From an uncultured Pelagibacteraceae bacterium (GTDB taxonomy: Bacteria; Pseudomonadota; Alphaproteobacteria; Pelagibacterales; Pelagibacteraceae), in the NCBI GenBank assembly GCA_902631535.1, contig CACOYX010000005.1:1-64000 (forward strand): a stretch of 64,000 nt of DNA, read 5' to 3'. Positions 41,901 to 51,795 of this stretch are shown here, piece after piece. Made by a program: the position numbers and the translations under genes. Every line of letters begins with the position of its first letter. Positions within the stretch are counted from its first letter, which is position 1. Below the pieces are notes generated by a model. The model was not told the origin of the DNA, did not search any database, and saw nothing but the letters and a program-made list of their open reading frames with translations.

Positions 41901-43402
41901 TCGAAGGAATACTCATAGGATTACAAACAGCTTTATCATTTAAAAATTTAATGATGGTAATGATTGGTTGTTTCTCTGGAACAATTATCGGAATGCTTCC
42001 AGGTCTGGGACCAATGACTGCAATTGCACTAATGATACCTATTACTTATGGTTTTGATCCATCAACAGGATTAATTTTAATGGCAGGTGTTTATTATGGA
42101 GCAGTTTTTGGTGGATCAACTTCTTCAATATTAATTAATGCACCTGGTGTACCAGGAACTGTAGCCACATCTTTTGATGGTTATCCCATGGCACAACAAG
42201 GTAAAGCAGGAAAAGCTCTTGCTATTGCTGCTTACAGCTCTTTTGCAGGTGGAACAATATCTGCGATTTTTTTGTTAATTGCTGCACCGAGTTTATCCTT
42301 AGTAAGTTTATCTTTTAGATCACCAGATTATTTTGGTTTAATGATCCTAGGTTTGACAGCTGTTGCTGCGTTTTCATCAAAAGGAAATTTTTTAAAAGCT
42401 ATGATGATGGTTGTTCTAGGATTAATGTTAGCTAGTGTTGGTCAAGATACCCTCTCTGACATACCTAGATTTACTTTTGATAATATGAACTTGTCAGATG
42501 GAATTAGTTTCGTTTTAGTGGTTATGGCTACCTTTGCTATGAGTGAAGCTTTAACAATTATTTTCAAAGCAAATGATCCAACAAAAGCTGCTAAACAAAT
42601 CTCACTATCTCAATTAGGCTCAATTAAACTAGATAAAGACGAAACAAAAAAAATGGTTACTACAATTCCTAGGTCATCAGTTTTAGGATTTATTATTGGA
42701 GTACTTCCCGGTGCAGGTGCAACAATTGCATCTTTTTTAGCTTACGGGATGGAAAGAAACTTTGTCAATGATGAGGAAAAACAAAAGTTTGGTAAAGGAA
42801 GTGTAAACGGTATAGCTGCTCCAGAAACCGCAAATAATGCAGCATGTTCAGGATCATTTGTGCCTTTACTTACGTTAGGTATACCAGGTAGCGGTACTAC
42901 CGCTGTAATGCTTGGAGCTTTGTTAGGATTTGGTATTCAACCTGGTCCTAGATTATATCAAACAAATCCTGAGATTTTCTGGTCTGTAATTATGTCAATG
43001 TACATTGGAATGGTTGTTCTATTAATACTAAATCTCCCTTTAATTCCATACATAGCTAGAGTTTTAGCAACACCAAGAACTTTTTTAATACCATTAATTT
43101 TATTTTTCTCCTTAACTGGAGTCTATTTAATGTCTTTCAATAACTTTGATATTTATATGATGATTGGGATTGCAGTAGTAGCAACAGTGCTTCGATTATA
43201 TGATTTTCCTATGCCTCCACTTATTCTAGCTTTTGTATTAGGAGGCCTAATGGAAGAAAATTTAAGAAGGTCTTTATTGATAAGTGACGGATCTTGGTCA
43301 TTTATGTGGGATAGGCCGTTAACAATAGCAATAATGCTGACAATAATATTTATTGTGGGATGGCAAATTTACAAAAGTTTTAAATTGATCAAAAAGCACT
43401 AG
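41897..43402 (+). CDS. tctA: TTT large membrane subunit
   Basis: GMLPGLGPMTAIALMIPITYG; APGVPGTVATSFDGYPMA. Confidence 0.95.
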   Translation: MIEGILIGLQTALSFKNLMMVMIGCFSGTIIGMLPGLGPMTAIALMIPITYGFDPSTGLILMAGVYYGAVFGGSTSSILINAPGVPGTVATSFDGYPMAQQGKAGKALAIAAYSSFAGGTISAIFLLIAAPSLSLVSLSFRSPDYFGLMILGLTAVAAFSSKGNFLKAMMMVVLGLMLASVGQDTLSDIPRFTFDNMNLSDGISFVLVVMATFAMSEALTIIFKANDPTKAAKQISLSQLGSIKLDKDETKKMVTTIPRSSVLGFIIGVLPGAGATIASFLAYGMERNFVNDEEKQKFGKGSVNGIAAPETANNAACSGSFVPLLTLGIPGSGTTAVMLGALLGFGIQPGPRLYQTNPEIFWSVIMSMYIGMVVLLILNLPLIPYIARVLATPRTFLIPLILFFSLTGVYLMSFNNFDIYMMIGIAVVATVLRLYDFPMPPLILAFVLGGLMEENLRRSLLISDGSWSFMWDRPLTIAIMLTIIFIVGWQIYKSFKLIKKH

Positions 43403-43534
43403 TGTAGCAAATATGCAACATCAAAAAGTGAGTAAATTCAACATTTTTTAAATACTATGCACAATTTATGCATTGACTCATTTAGTTAATTATTTAGAAA
43501 TATATTTAATATAAATTTATAAATTAAGGCGATT

Positions 43535-44191
43535 ATGAGAAAAACTATAACAATATTGTTATCTTTTTTATTTTTATCATTTCAAGCTGTGAAAGCTGAA
43601 ATTGGAATGGGTATTACTGGTGCACTTCACTTTCTAGATGCTTCTGGAACAGAAACAACTAAAGAAAGTGGCGAAAAAAATAATGGTTCTCATTCAGAAG
43701 AAGCTGTTGTTCCAGAATTATTTATTGAGTCAATCACCGAAAATGGTGGTGCTATTGGAATTGCATTCATACCAACAGCAAATATGGGATCCAAAAGCAG
43801 ATCAGACTCTAACTCAGATGGTGATACAGGATCTTATAAAGCTGAAGCTGAATTAAAAAATGTAATTCAGATTTATGGCGATATACCAACACCATTAGAT
43901 GTTGCGAGTTATCCAATTTACGCTAAAGTTGGAATTCAACATGCTACTATTTCAACTTTAGAGTCTTTAAACTCTGGATCAACATATCCTGATAAAGACG
44001 TTTTAGGTTTTCTACTTGGAATTGGAACTAAAGGTAACTTAGCATTTGGCGACAACTTGTATTACAAAGCTGAAGCAACTTACGTTGAATTTCAAGAATA
44101 CTCTGCAGGAGATGAAGGTGGTCTTGGTAATAGAGTCGAAGCTGACCTTGAAGACATAGCAGTTAAATTTTCAATCGGAAAAAAATTTTAG
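43535..44191 (+). CDS. Outer-membrane beta-barrel-like protein
   Basis: Signal peptide, alternating strands, C-terminal aromatic (KKF). Confidence 0.65.
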   Translation: MRKTITILLSFLFLSFQAVKAEIGMGITGALHFLDASGTETTKESGEKNNGSHSEEAVVPELFIESITENGGAIGIAFIPTANMGSKSRSDSNSDGDTGSYKAEAELKNVIQIYGDIPTPLDVASYPIYAKVGIQHATISTLESLNSGSTYPDKDVLGFLLGIGTKGNLAFGDNLYYKAEATYVEFQEYSAGDEGGLGNRVEADLEDIAVKFSIGKKF

Positions 44192-44210
44192 ATATAACTA
44201 AAAAAAATTT

Positions 44211-44243
44211 AAAACCCATAAATTTAGATTTGTGGGTTTTTTA
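44211..44243. terminator. Bidirectional terminator between beta-barrel gene and doxX
   Basis: AAAACCCATAAATTTAGATTTGTGGGTTTTTT between convergent genes. Confidence 0.8.
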
Positions 44244-44651
44244 TAATCTCACGTATTTCTTTTCTCTATCTACTGACCAATCTTTTGTACCATTAGCTAC
44301 GATAAATAAAAATCCCCCAGCTAATCCTAAGTTTTTAAGAAACGCGATTGTTTGCATTTGATCAACAAAATCGTAGTGAAATAAAAATGCAGTAGCTATA
44401 CAGAAAATTGCAAGAAGACCAGCAGATATTCTTGCTTGATATCCTATGATGACAAATAGAGGTAAAATTAATTCTAAAGCTATGGTTGGATATAATAAAA
44501 ATCCTGGAATTCCATACCCTTCCATCCAGCTCATTGTACCATCAATACTAAAAATTTTATTATATGCTGAAATCAAAAATAAAGCCGAGATAAGAAGTCT
44601 GCCAACAAGATCAATTAAATTTGCCATACAAATTTGTACTGAATTGAGCAA
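44241..44651 (-). CDS. DoxX family membrane protein
   Basis: LIDLVGRLLISALFLISAYNKI; four TM. Confidence 0.85.
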   Translation of the reverse strand: MLNSVQICMANLIDLVGRLLISALFLISAYNKIFSIDGTMSWMEGYGIPGFLLYPTIALELILPLFVIIGYQARISAGLLAIFCIATAFLFHYDFVDQMQTIAFLKNLGLAGGFLFIVANGTKDWSVDREKKYVRL

Positions 44652-44678
44652 TATGTGTCAAAAACAGATGAGTTTAAT

Positions 44679-45758
44679 TTAGGCTTTTTTAGAAATTATT
44701 TTCAATATTACTGGTACAGTAAATAAAATCATCAGTAATCTTATTATATGGTGAAACGAAACAAACTCAGGATCTAAGTCAAAGAAAATTGCTATCACTG
44801 CAACTTCATATATACCCCCAGGGCAATATGATAGCAATAAAGTGAAGAAGTTTTTATCAATTACCAGTCCAGCAACAACTGCTGCCGCAACTCCTAACAT
44901 TACTAATAAGAACGTCGCTACAAAGCTATGTAAAGCATTTCTTCCTATTTCACCAAAAGTTTTGTCAGCAAATCTACACCCTACCGAAGAACCTAAAATT
45001 AATAAACAATAATCAATAATGTCAGGAGATATTTGATAACTAGCAACCTCTAAAATTTGCAATAAACCACTTGCTACTAAAGTTCCTGTCAGCAGAGCAG
45101 CAGGAACTTTTATCTTTTCAAAGAATAAAATTAAAATTACTGACGATACAATCAAAATCATTAAGTGGTATAAATTTTGATCAGTAATTATCTCTTCAGA
45201 AATATTTACGCTATCCACGTCGTAAAAACTATTTACGATAAAAGGGAAGACTGTAATTATTATAATTAATCTTATTAGATGAGACGTAGCTACTTGACTT
45301 AAGTCAGTTTTTGCATCTTCAGCTAATATCATTAGTGGACCTAATGCACCTGGTGCAGCTGAAAAAATAGATGTTTTTTTCTCATATTTAGAAAATTTTT
45401 CTAAATATTTTGAAACTATTAGAACACTAAAAATTATATATATTAACATAATCAAAGAGGTCCAGATCCAATCTTGCATTTGGCTGAATAAATCTTTGTC
45501 TATGTAGTTACCAATATAAAGACCAAGAATTATTAATATAGAAGATAATACCAACCTCGGCATTTTAGTTTTAAGACCCATTAATGAAGCCAAAGAAGTT
45601 ATTAGCATTGGACCTAAGAACCAGGCTAAAGGAATATTAAAATATTCAGCTATTATAGCACTTGGTATCGATATTATGATGACAGATATAAACGGTAATG
45701 AAAATATCTGTTTAAAATTTTCTTTATTAAAAGGAATAGCTTGGTTATTCTGCATCAT
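44679..45758 (-). CDS. AbrB-family (AbrB duplication) membrane protein
   Basis: Polytopic; PLAWFLGPML, SAAPGALGPLM, LLSYCPGGIYE. Confidence 0.82.
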   Translation of the reverse strand: MMQNNQAIPFNKENFKQIFSLPFISVIIISIPSAIIAEYFNIPLAWFLGPMLITSLASLMGLKTKMPRLVLSSILIILGLYIGNYIDKDLFSQMQDWIWTSLIMLIYIIFSVLIVSKYLEKFSKYEKKTSIFSAAPGALGPLMILAEDAKTDLSQVATSHLIRLIIIITVFPFIVNSFYDVDSVNISEEIITDQNLYHLMILIVSSVILILFFEKIKVPAALLTGTLVASGLLQILEVASYQISPDIIDYCLLILGSSVGCRFADKTFGEIGRNALHSFVATFLLVMLGVAAAVVAGLVIDKNFFTLLLSYCPGGIYEVAVIAIFFDLDPEFVSFHHIIRLLMILFTVPVILKIISKKA

Positions 45759-45760
45759 TC

Positions 45761-46525
45761 ATGATTTTAGGATTTATAGGAACTGGTAAAATTTCATCAT
45801 CAATAATCTTTGGTATTTTTAAATCAAAGTTAAAAATTAAGAGAATTTATATATCTTCAAGAAATAGAAACATAGCTAAAAAACTATCTAAAAGTTATGG
45901 AAAAATAAAAATATTAAACAATAATCAAGAGATAATAGATAAATCCTCAGTAATATTATTAGGTGTTACACCTAATGTTGGTAATAAAATATTACCTAAA
46001 TTGAAATTTTCAAAAAACAAAAAAATAATAAGTCTTATTTCGACAATTAATTTGGATAAACTTAAAAAAATTACAAAAAATAAGAATATTGCAAGAGCTA
46101 TACCTTTACCTCCTATTGAAATTAAAAAAGGACCAGTTATTGTTTGTCCGCCGAGTAAATTTGCTAAGAATATTTTTAAATATTTAGGGCAAGTTCTAGA
46201 AGTAAGAAATGAAAAACTAAGCTACAAGTTTTGGTCTACAGCTTCTTTAATGGCAACATACTATGAGATACTTAATACGAGTTCTAAATGGTTAAGTAAA
46301 AAAGGCATTAATAAAAAACTTGCTGACACGTATGTAGCTGAATTATTTTTAGCTTTAAGTCAGGATGCTCTAAATAAATCATCTCAAGGATTTAAAAAAC
46401 TCGTAGCGGACTCGCAGACCCCAAAAGGCCTAAATATGCAGGTTCTTAATGAATTGAAAAAAGGAAAATTCTTTACTAAGTTCACCAGAGCTCTTGAAAA
46501 CGTAAATAAAAGAGTAAGCAAGTAA
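45761..46525 (+). CDS. Pyrroline-5-carboxylate reductase-like (ProC family)
   Basis: MILGFIGTGKIS Rossmann; ProC fold and C-terminal dimerisation domain. Confidence 0.82.
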   Translation: MILGFIGTGKISSSIIFGIFKSKLKIKRIYISSRNRNIAKKLSKSYGKIKILNNNQEIIDKSSVILLGVTPNVGNKILPKLKFSKNKKIISLISTINLDKLKKITKNKNIARAIPLPPIEIKKGPVIVCPPSKFAKNIFKYLGQVLEVRNEKLSYKFWSTASLMATYYEILNTSSKWLSKKGINKKLADTYVAELFLALSQDALNKSSQGFKKLVADSQTPKGLNMQVLNELKKGKFFTKFTRALENVNKRVSK

Positions 46526-46528
46526 ATC

Positions 46529-47440
46529 ATGGAATATTTTATACAACAATTAGTTAACGGGATTACTTTAGGTTCGATCTATGGACTTATCGCAATTGGT
46601 TACACCATGGTCTATGGAATTATTGGAATGATTAACTTTGCTCACGGCGATATCTTTATGATCGGAGCTTTTGTAGCTTTAATTTCATTTATTATTTTTG
46701 GTTTAACTGGAGTAGCATTACCAATTATTTTACTTTTAGTTTTATTAATAGCTATGCTTTTCACGGCTTGCTATGGATGGACAGTTGAAAAATTAGCTTA
46801 CAAACCACTAAGAGGATCTTTTAGATTAGCGCCGTTAATTTCTGCTTTAGGTATGTCAATTGTTTTACAAAACTATGTTCAAGTTGCTCAAGGAGCTAGA
46901 GTAAAACCGATGCAACCTTTAATTAGTGGTGGTTTAGAATTTTTTAAAAATTCGGAGTTTATTGTTACAGTAAGTTATCTTCAAATTTTTATCGTTATCT
47001 TAACAATAATTTTAATGGGTATTTTTACTTATCTTATTACAAGAACAGATTTAGGTAGAGCTCAAAGAGCTTGCGAACAAGATAGAACAATGACTGCATT
47101 GTTAGGAATAAATGTAGATAGAACAATTTCAATTACTTTTATCATAGGCTCTTCATTAGCATCAGTGGCTGGAATGATGTTTGTTCTTTATTACGGTGTA
47201 ATTGATTTTTACATTGGGTTCTTAGCTGGAATAAAAGCTTTTACTGCAGCAGTGTTAGGAGGAATTGGATCATTGCCCGGAGCTATGTTAGGTGGCTTGT
47301 TAATCGGACTTATAGAAACCTTCTGGGCTGGATATGTTTCACTAGAATATAAAGATGTTGCAGCTTTTAGTGTATTAATTGTAGTTTTAATTTTCTTTCC
47401 AACTGGATTTCTTGGAAAACCTGATATCGAGAAAGTTTAA
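46529..47440 (+). CDS. livH: Branched-chain amino acid ABC permease
   Basis: NGITLGSIYGLIAIGYTMVYGIIGMINFAHGD. Confidence 0.93.
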   Translation: MEYFIQQLVNGITLGSIYGLIAIGYTMVYGIIGMINFAHGDIFMIGAFVALISFIIFGLTGVALPIILLLVLLIAMLFTACYGWTVEKLAYKPLRGSFRLAPLISALGMSIVLQNYVQVAQGARVKPMQPLISGGLEFFKNSEFIVTVSYLQIFIVILTIILMGIFTYLITRTDLGRAQRACEQDRTMTALLGINVDRTISITFIIGSSLASVAGMMFVLYYGVIDFYIGFLAGIKAFTAAVLGGIGSLPGAMLGGLLIGLIETFWAGYVSLEYKDVAAFSVLIVVLIFFPTGFLGKPDIEKV

Positions 47441-48708
47441 TGGAAAAGAAAGATATCATTCAGTCATTTAAAGATAGTTTATTTACAGGCTTAATTGCTT
47501 TAGCTTTGTTTGGCCCGATAGTTGGTCTTAGAACCGCATCTAAAGGAGAAGGTTTATTTATTACTCCTCAATGGGAAGTAGTTTTTTTATTAGTTGGTCT
47601 TTGTATTTTAGGACGATTTTTAATTAATTTAAATTCCGCTAGAAAAACTGAAATTACTTTTTTTTCGAAGATCACATCTAAGTTTTCAGTGATAACGGAA
47701 GATAAAGCAAAACATTTTGCAATTACCGCAATTTTATTTGCTGTTGTGTTTCCTTTTTTACCTTTTACCGACAGATACTTTATGGATGTAGCGATTATGA
47801 TTTTAACTTACATCATGCTTGGTTGGGGATTAAATATCGTAGTTGGTTTGGCAGGTCTTCTTGACTTAGGTTATGTAGCTTTTTATGCAGTTGGCGCTTA
47901 TTCTTACGCACTCATTGCAACAACATTCGGTTGGTCTTTTTGGATTTGTTTACCTTTAGCAGGAGTGTTTGCAGCTTTTTTTGGAATTTTACTTGGCTTT
48001 CCTGTTCTAAGATTAAGAGGAGATTATCTTGCGATTGTTACTTTAGGATTTGGAGAAATTATAAGAATTATTTTGATCAATTGGTATGAGGTAACAAATG
48101 GACCTGATGGTATTACCGGAATACCACGCCCATCTTTTTTTGGATTACCTTTTAAAAGATCTCCAGATGAGGGGGAAACAAGTTTTCATTTGTTTTTTAA
48201 CCTTGAATATTCAACAATGCATCGAATAATATTTCTATACTATTTAATTTTAGTATTAGCCTTAATAACAAATTACTTTACGCTGAAAATCAGAAAACTT
48301 CCTGTAGGTAGAGCATGGGAAGCTTTAAGAGAAGATGAAATTGCCTGCAAATCCCTAGGCGTAAATCCTACAAATACAAAATTAACTGCTTTTGCAATCG
48401 GAGCTATGTTTGGTGGTTTCGCTGGCTCATTTTTTGCAACACGACAGGCATTTATTAGTCCAGAAAGTTTTACTTTTATTGAATCCGCAATAATTGTTGC
48501 AATTGTTGTATTAGGAGGAATGGGCTCACAAACTGGAGTAGTTCTTGCATCAATTTTTTTAATCGGAATTACAGAAATGTTTAGGGATTTGGAGCAATAT
48601 AGGATGATCGCTTTTGGTGGAGCAATGGTTTTAATTATGGTGTTTAAACCAAAAGGAATTTTAGCAAATAGAAAACCAACCATTCTTATGCACGGAGATA
48701 AGAAATGA
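47440..48708 (+). CDS. livM: Branched-chain amino acid ABC permease
   Basis: GWGLNIVVGLAGLLDLGYVAFYAVGAY. Confidence 0.93.
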   Translation: MEKKDIIQSFKDSLFTGLIALALFGPIVGLRTASKGEGLFITPQWEVVFLLVGLCILGRFLINLNSARKTEITFFSKITSKFSVITEDKAKHFAITAILFAVVFPFLPFTDRYFMDVAIMILTYIMLGWGLNIVVGLAGLLDLGYVAFYAVGAYSYALIATTFGWSFWICLPLAGVFAAFFGILLGFPVLRLRGDYLAIVTLGFGEIIRIILINWYEVTNGPDGITGIPRPSFFGLPFKRSPDEGETSFHLFFNLEYSTMHRIIFLYYLILVLALITNYFTLKIRKLPVGRAWEALREDEIACKSLGVNPTNTKLTAFAIGAMFGGFAGSFFATRQAFISPESFTFIESAIIVAIVVLGGMGSQTGVVLASIFLIGITEMFRDLEQYRMIAFGGAMVLIMVFKPKGILANRKPTILMHGDKK

Positions 48709-49496
48709 GAAATTTATTATCAGTGGAAAATTTAACAATGAAGTTCGGTGGTTTGACCGCAATTGATGATTTAAGTTTTGATGCAAAAAACAATCAAATC
48801 ACTTCTATCATTGGACCTAACGGAGCAGGAAAGACCACGGTATTTAATTGCTTAACAGGATTTTATAAACCTACTAATGGTCAAATGTTCTTACATAAAG
48901 AGGATAGCAAAATTTCACTAAGAAAATATACAGACTTTAAAATAGCTTATGCAGCAAAGGTAGCTAGAACTTTTCAAAATATTAGATTGTTTCCAGCAAT
49001 GTCAGTGTTAGAGAATCTATTGGTAGCTCAACACAATGAATTGATGGTGGCATCAGGTTATTCTTTGTTTGGCTTGCTCAATCTTAAATCTTACAGAGAT
49101 AAAGAACAGTTAGCCGTTGATAAAGCAAAATATTGGTTAGATATTATTGGTTTGACGCATCGAGCAGATGATAATGCTGGCGATCTACCTTATGGAGATC
49201 AAAGAAAATTAGAAATTGTTCGTGCCATGTGTATCGAGCCAAGATTATTATGTTTGGATGAACCAGCTGCCGGACTAAATCCAAAAGAGTCAGCAGAATT
49301 AAATAAATTATTAAGATTTATCAAAACAGAAAAACAAACGGGAATTTTATTAATTGAACATGATATGAGTGTAGTTATGGGGATCTCTGATCATGTTGTT
49401 GTTTTGAATTACGGCAAAAAGATATTTGAAGGAACAGCTGATCAAACTAAAAATAGTAAAGAGGTAATCGAAGCCTACCTTGGAGTAGATGAATAA
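48705..49496 (+). CDS. livG: Branched-chain amino acid ABC ATPase
   Basis: GPNGAGKTTVFNCLTGFYKP. Confidence 0.93.
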   Translation: MRNLLSVENLTMKFGGLTAIDDLSFDAKNNQITSIIGPNGAGKTTVFNCLTGFYKPTNGQMFLHKEDSKISLRKYTDFKIAYAAKVARTFQNIRLFPAMSVLENLLVAQHNELMVASGYSLFGLLNLKSYRDKEQLAVDKAKYWLDIIGLTHRADDNAGDLPYGDQRKLEIVRAMCIEPRLLCLDEPAAGLNPKESAELNKLLRFIKTEKQTGILLIEHDMSVVMGISDHVVVLNYGKKIFEGTADQTKNSKEVIEAYLGVDE

Positions 49497-50215
49497 TGCT
49501 TAAAATTTCTAATATTCAAACTTTTTATGGCAAGATCCAAGCTTTGAGAGGAGTTGATCTTGATGTGAATGATGGAGAAATTGTTTCTTTAATTGGCTCT
49601 AACGGAGCAGGTAAATCAACTTTGCTTATGACTATTAGTGGCGTGAATAAAGCTAAAAGAGGAAATATCATTTTCAACGGTGAGAATATTGAAAACAAAC
49701 AGCCACACAAAATTGTTGATATGGGTATTTGCCAAGTACCAGAAGGAAGAAGAATATTTTCAAGATTAACTGTAGAAGAAAATTTGAGATTAGGAGCTCA
49801 TGCCAATGAAAAAGGGAAGTATTTTGAAAACGATATTAAAGAAGTTTATGATTTATTTCCTGTATTAAGCGATAGAAAAACTCAAAGAGGTGGAACACTT
49901 TCTGGAGGAGAACAACAAATGCTAGCCATCGGAAGAGCTTTAATGAGTAAACCTAAAGTACTTTTATTAGATGAGCCTTCACTAGGAATAGCACCCAAAC
50001 TAGTAAATCAAATTTTTGTTTCAATAAAAAATATTAATCAAGAAAAAAATGTTACTATTTTTTTAGTTGAGCAAAATGCTAAAAAAGCTCTAGAGCTTGC
50101 TGATAGAGCTTATGTTTTGGTTAATGGCAAAGTGACCATTAAGGGTTCTGGTCAAGAGTTGCTGAAAAATAAAGATATACAAGCTGCTTATCTTGAGGGT
50201 GGGGCAAAAAATTAA
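49496..50215 (+). CDS. livF: Branched-chain amino acid ABC ATPase
   Basis: GSNGAGKSTLL, VPEGRRIFSRLTVEENL. Confidence 0.93.
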   Translation: MLKISNIQTFYGKIQALRGVDLDVNDGEIVSLIGSNGAGKSTLLMTISGVNKAKRGNIIFNGENIENKQPHKIVDMGICQVPEGRRIFSRLTVEENLRLGAHANEKGKYFENDIKEVYDLFPVLSDRKTQRGGTLSGGEQQMLAIGRALMSKPKVLLLDEPSLGIAPKLVNQIFVSIKNINQEKNVTIFLVEQNAKKALELADRAYVLVNGKVTIKGSGQELLKNKDIQAAYLEGGAKN

Positions 50216-50235
50216 GTTTTTTCATATTTACAAGA

Positions 50236-50292
50236 TTGTATTTAAAGTGTTCAATATCAATAATTAATTAATTAATAACAAAGGGAAATAAT
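50236..50292 (+). promoter_or_regulatory. Promoter TTGTAT-N17-AATAAT and (TTAA)n leader with AAGGGAAATAAT of SBP gene 3
   Basis: Same architecture as 33480-33551 and 40361-40425. Confidence 0.6.
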
Positions 50293-51396
50293 ATGTTAAG
50301 AACGTTCAATAAACTTCTTTCATTAATTGCCGGGACATTAATGCTTGCAACAGTATCAGCAAAAGCTGACGTTGTTGTTGCTTCTGCTGGACCTATGTCT
50401 GGTCAGTATGCTTCATTTGGCGCTCAGTTAAAAGCTGGTGCTGAAATGTGGTTAAAGCACGTAAATAAAAAAGGTGGAATTAATGGTGAGAAAGTTAAAT
50501 TAGAAATCGGAGATGATGCTTGCGATCCTAAACAAGCTGTTGCTGTGGCCAACAAATTTGCTGGTCAAGGTGTAGCTTATGTTGCGGGTCACTTCTGCTC
50601 TGGTTCTTCAATTCCAGCTTCTGCGGTTTACAATGAAGAGGGAATTATTCAAGTTTCACCAGCTTCAACAAATCCAGCGTTAACGGATAAAGGTGGAAAA
50701 TATACTTTTAGAGTATGTGGTCGAGACGATCAGCAAGGTGAAGTTGCTGGTAAATTCTTAGCCAAAAACTATAAAGGTAAAAAAGTAGCTATCCTTCATG
50801 ATAAAACTGCTTACGGAAAAGGTTTAGCAGACGCGACAAGAAAAAATATGAAGAAAGCTGGCCTTAAAGACGCAATGTACGAAGCTTATACAGCAGGTGA
50901 AAAAGATTATTCTGCTTTAGTTTCAAAACTAAAATCAAATAACATTGATGCAGTATATCTTGGTGGTTACCACACTGAAGGTGGTTTGATCGTAAGACAA
51001 ATGAGAGACCAAGGTATGAAAACTAAATTAATCAGTGGTGACGCATTAGTTACAGCTGAATATTGGGATATTACAGGTAATGCAGGTGAAGGTACATTAA
51101 TGACTTTCTCTCCAGATCCAAGAAATAACCCTGCTGCTTCAAGTGTTGTCAAAGAATTTAAAGCTGCTGGTATTGAGCCAGAAGGTTATGTTCTTTATTC
51201 ATACGCTGCGTTACAAGTATTTGAACAAGCTGCTAAGCAAGCTGGAACAAACGATCCTGCAAAAGTGCTTAAAGTTATGAGAAAAGGTAAGTTTGATACT
51301 GTAATCGGTTCACTAAGCTTTGATAAAAAAGGTGACGTGAGCTTACCAGGTTATGTATTTTATGAGTGGAGCAAAGGTAAATACAAAGAACTGTAA
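50293..51396 (+). CDS. livK: Branched-chain amino acid ABC substrate-binding protein (LivK-like)
   Basis: Signal peptide; VVVASAGPMSGQYASFGAQLKAGAEMWLKHVNKKGG. Confidence 0.93.
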   Translation: MLRTFNKLLSLIAGTLMLATVSAKADVVVASAGPMSGQYASFGAQLKAGAEMWLKHVNKKGGINGEKVKLEIGDDACDPKQAVAVANKFAGQGVAYVAGHFCSGSSIPASAVYNEEGIIQVSPASTNPALTDKGGKYTFRVCGRDDQQGEVAGKFLAKNYKGKKVAILHDKTAYGKGLADATRKNMKKAGLKDAMYEAYTAGEKDYSALVSKLKSNNIDAVYLGGYHTEGGLIVRQMRDQGMKTKLISGDALVTAEYWDITGNAGEGTLMTFSPDPRNNPAASSVVKEFKAAGIEPEGYVLYSYAALQVFEQAAKQAGTNDPAKVLKVMRKGKFDTVIGSLSFDKKGDVSLPGYVFYEWSKGKYKEL

Positions 51397-51416
51397 ACCA
51401 ATTGCTTAACTAATTT

Positions 51417-51442
51417 AAAAGGGGGCTTAGGCCCCCTTTTTT
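51417..51442 (+). terminator. Rho-independent terminator after livK
   Basis: AAAAGGGGGC-TTAG-GCCCCCTTTTTT. Confidence 0.93.
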
Positions 51443-51459
51443 ATTTATGAAAGGAAATT

Positions 51460-51795
51460 ATGGAAATAACTTATGATGATTTTAAGAAAGTTCAAATTAA
51501 AGTTGGCACCATTTTAGAGGTTAAAAAAAATGAAAAAGCTAGGAAACCATCTTTAGTAGTTAAAGTTGATTTTGGAAAAGAAATTGGAATTAAACAATCT
51601 TCAGCTCAAATAACTCATTATTACAATGCCGAAAGTTTAGTGGGCAAACAAGTAATTGGAGTTTGTAACTTTCCTACAAAGAATATAGCTGGTGTTGTAT
51701 CTGAAGTATTAGTGCTTGGGGCTATTGAAAAAGACGGAAAAGTTGTCCTGGTGCACCCATCTCAGAAAACTGATAATGGTTTAGATATTGCATAA
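51460..51795 (+). CDS. csaA: CsaA-like tRNA-binding-domain protein
   Basis: VQIKVGTILEVKKNEKARKPSLVVKVDFG; GVCNFPTKNIAG. Confidence 0.9.
   Translation: MEITYDDFKKVQIKVGTILEVKKNEKARKPSLVVKVDFGKEIGIKQSSAQITHYYNAESLVGKQVIGVCNFPTKNIAGVVSEVLVLGAIEKDGKVVLVHPSQKTDNGLDIA

Noticed and set aside
48273-48683. 136-aa ORF antisense to second livM
   Set aside because: Shadow ORF; no independent signals.
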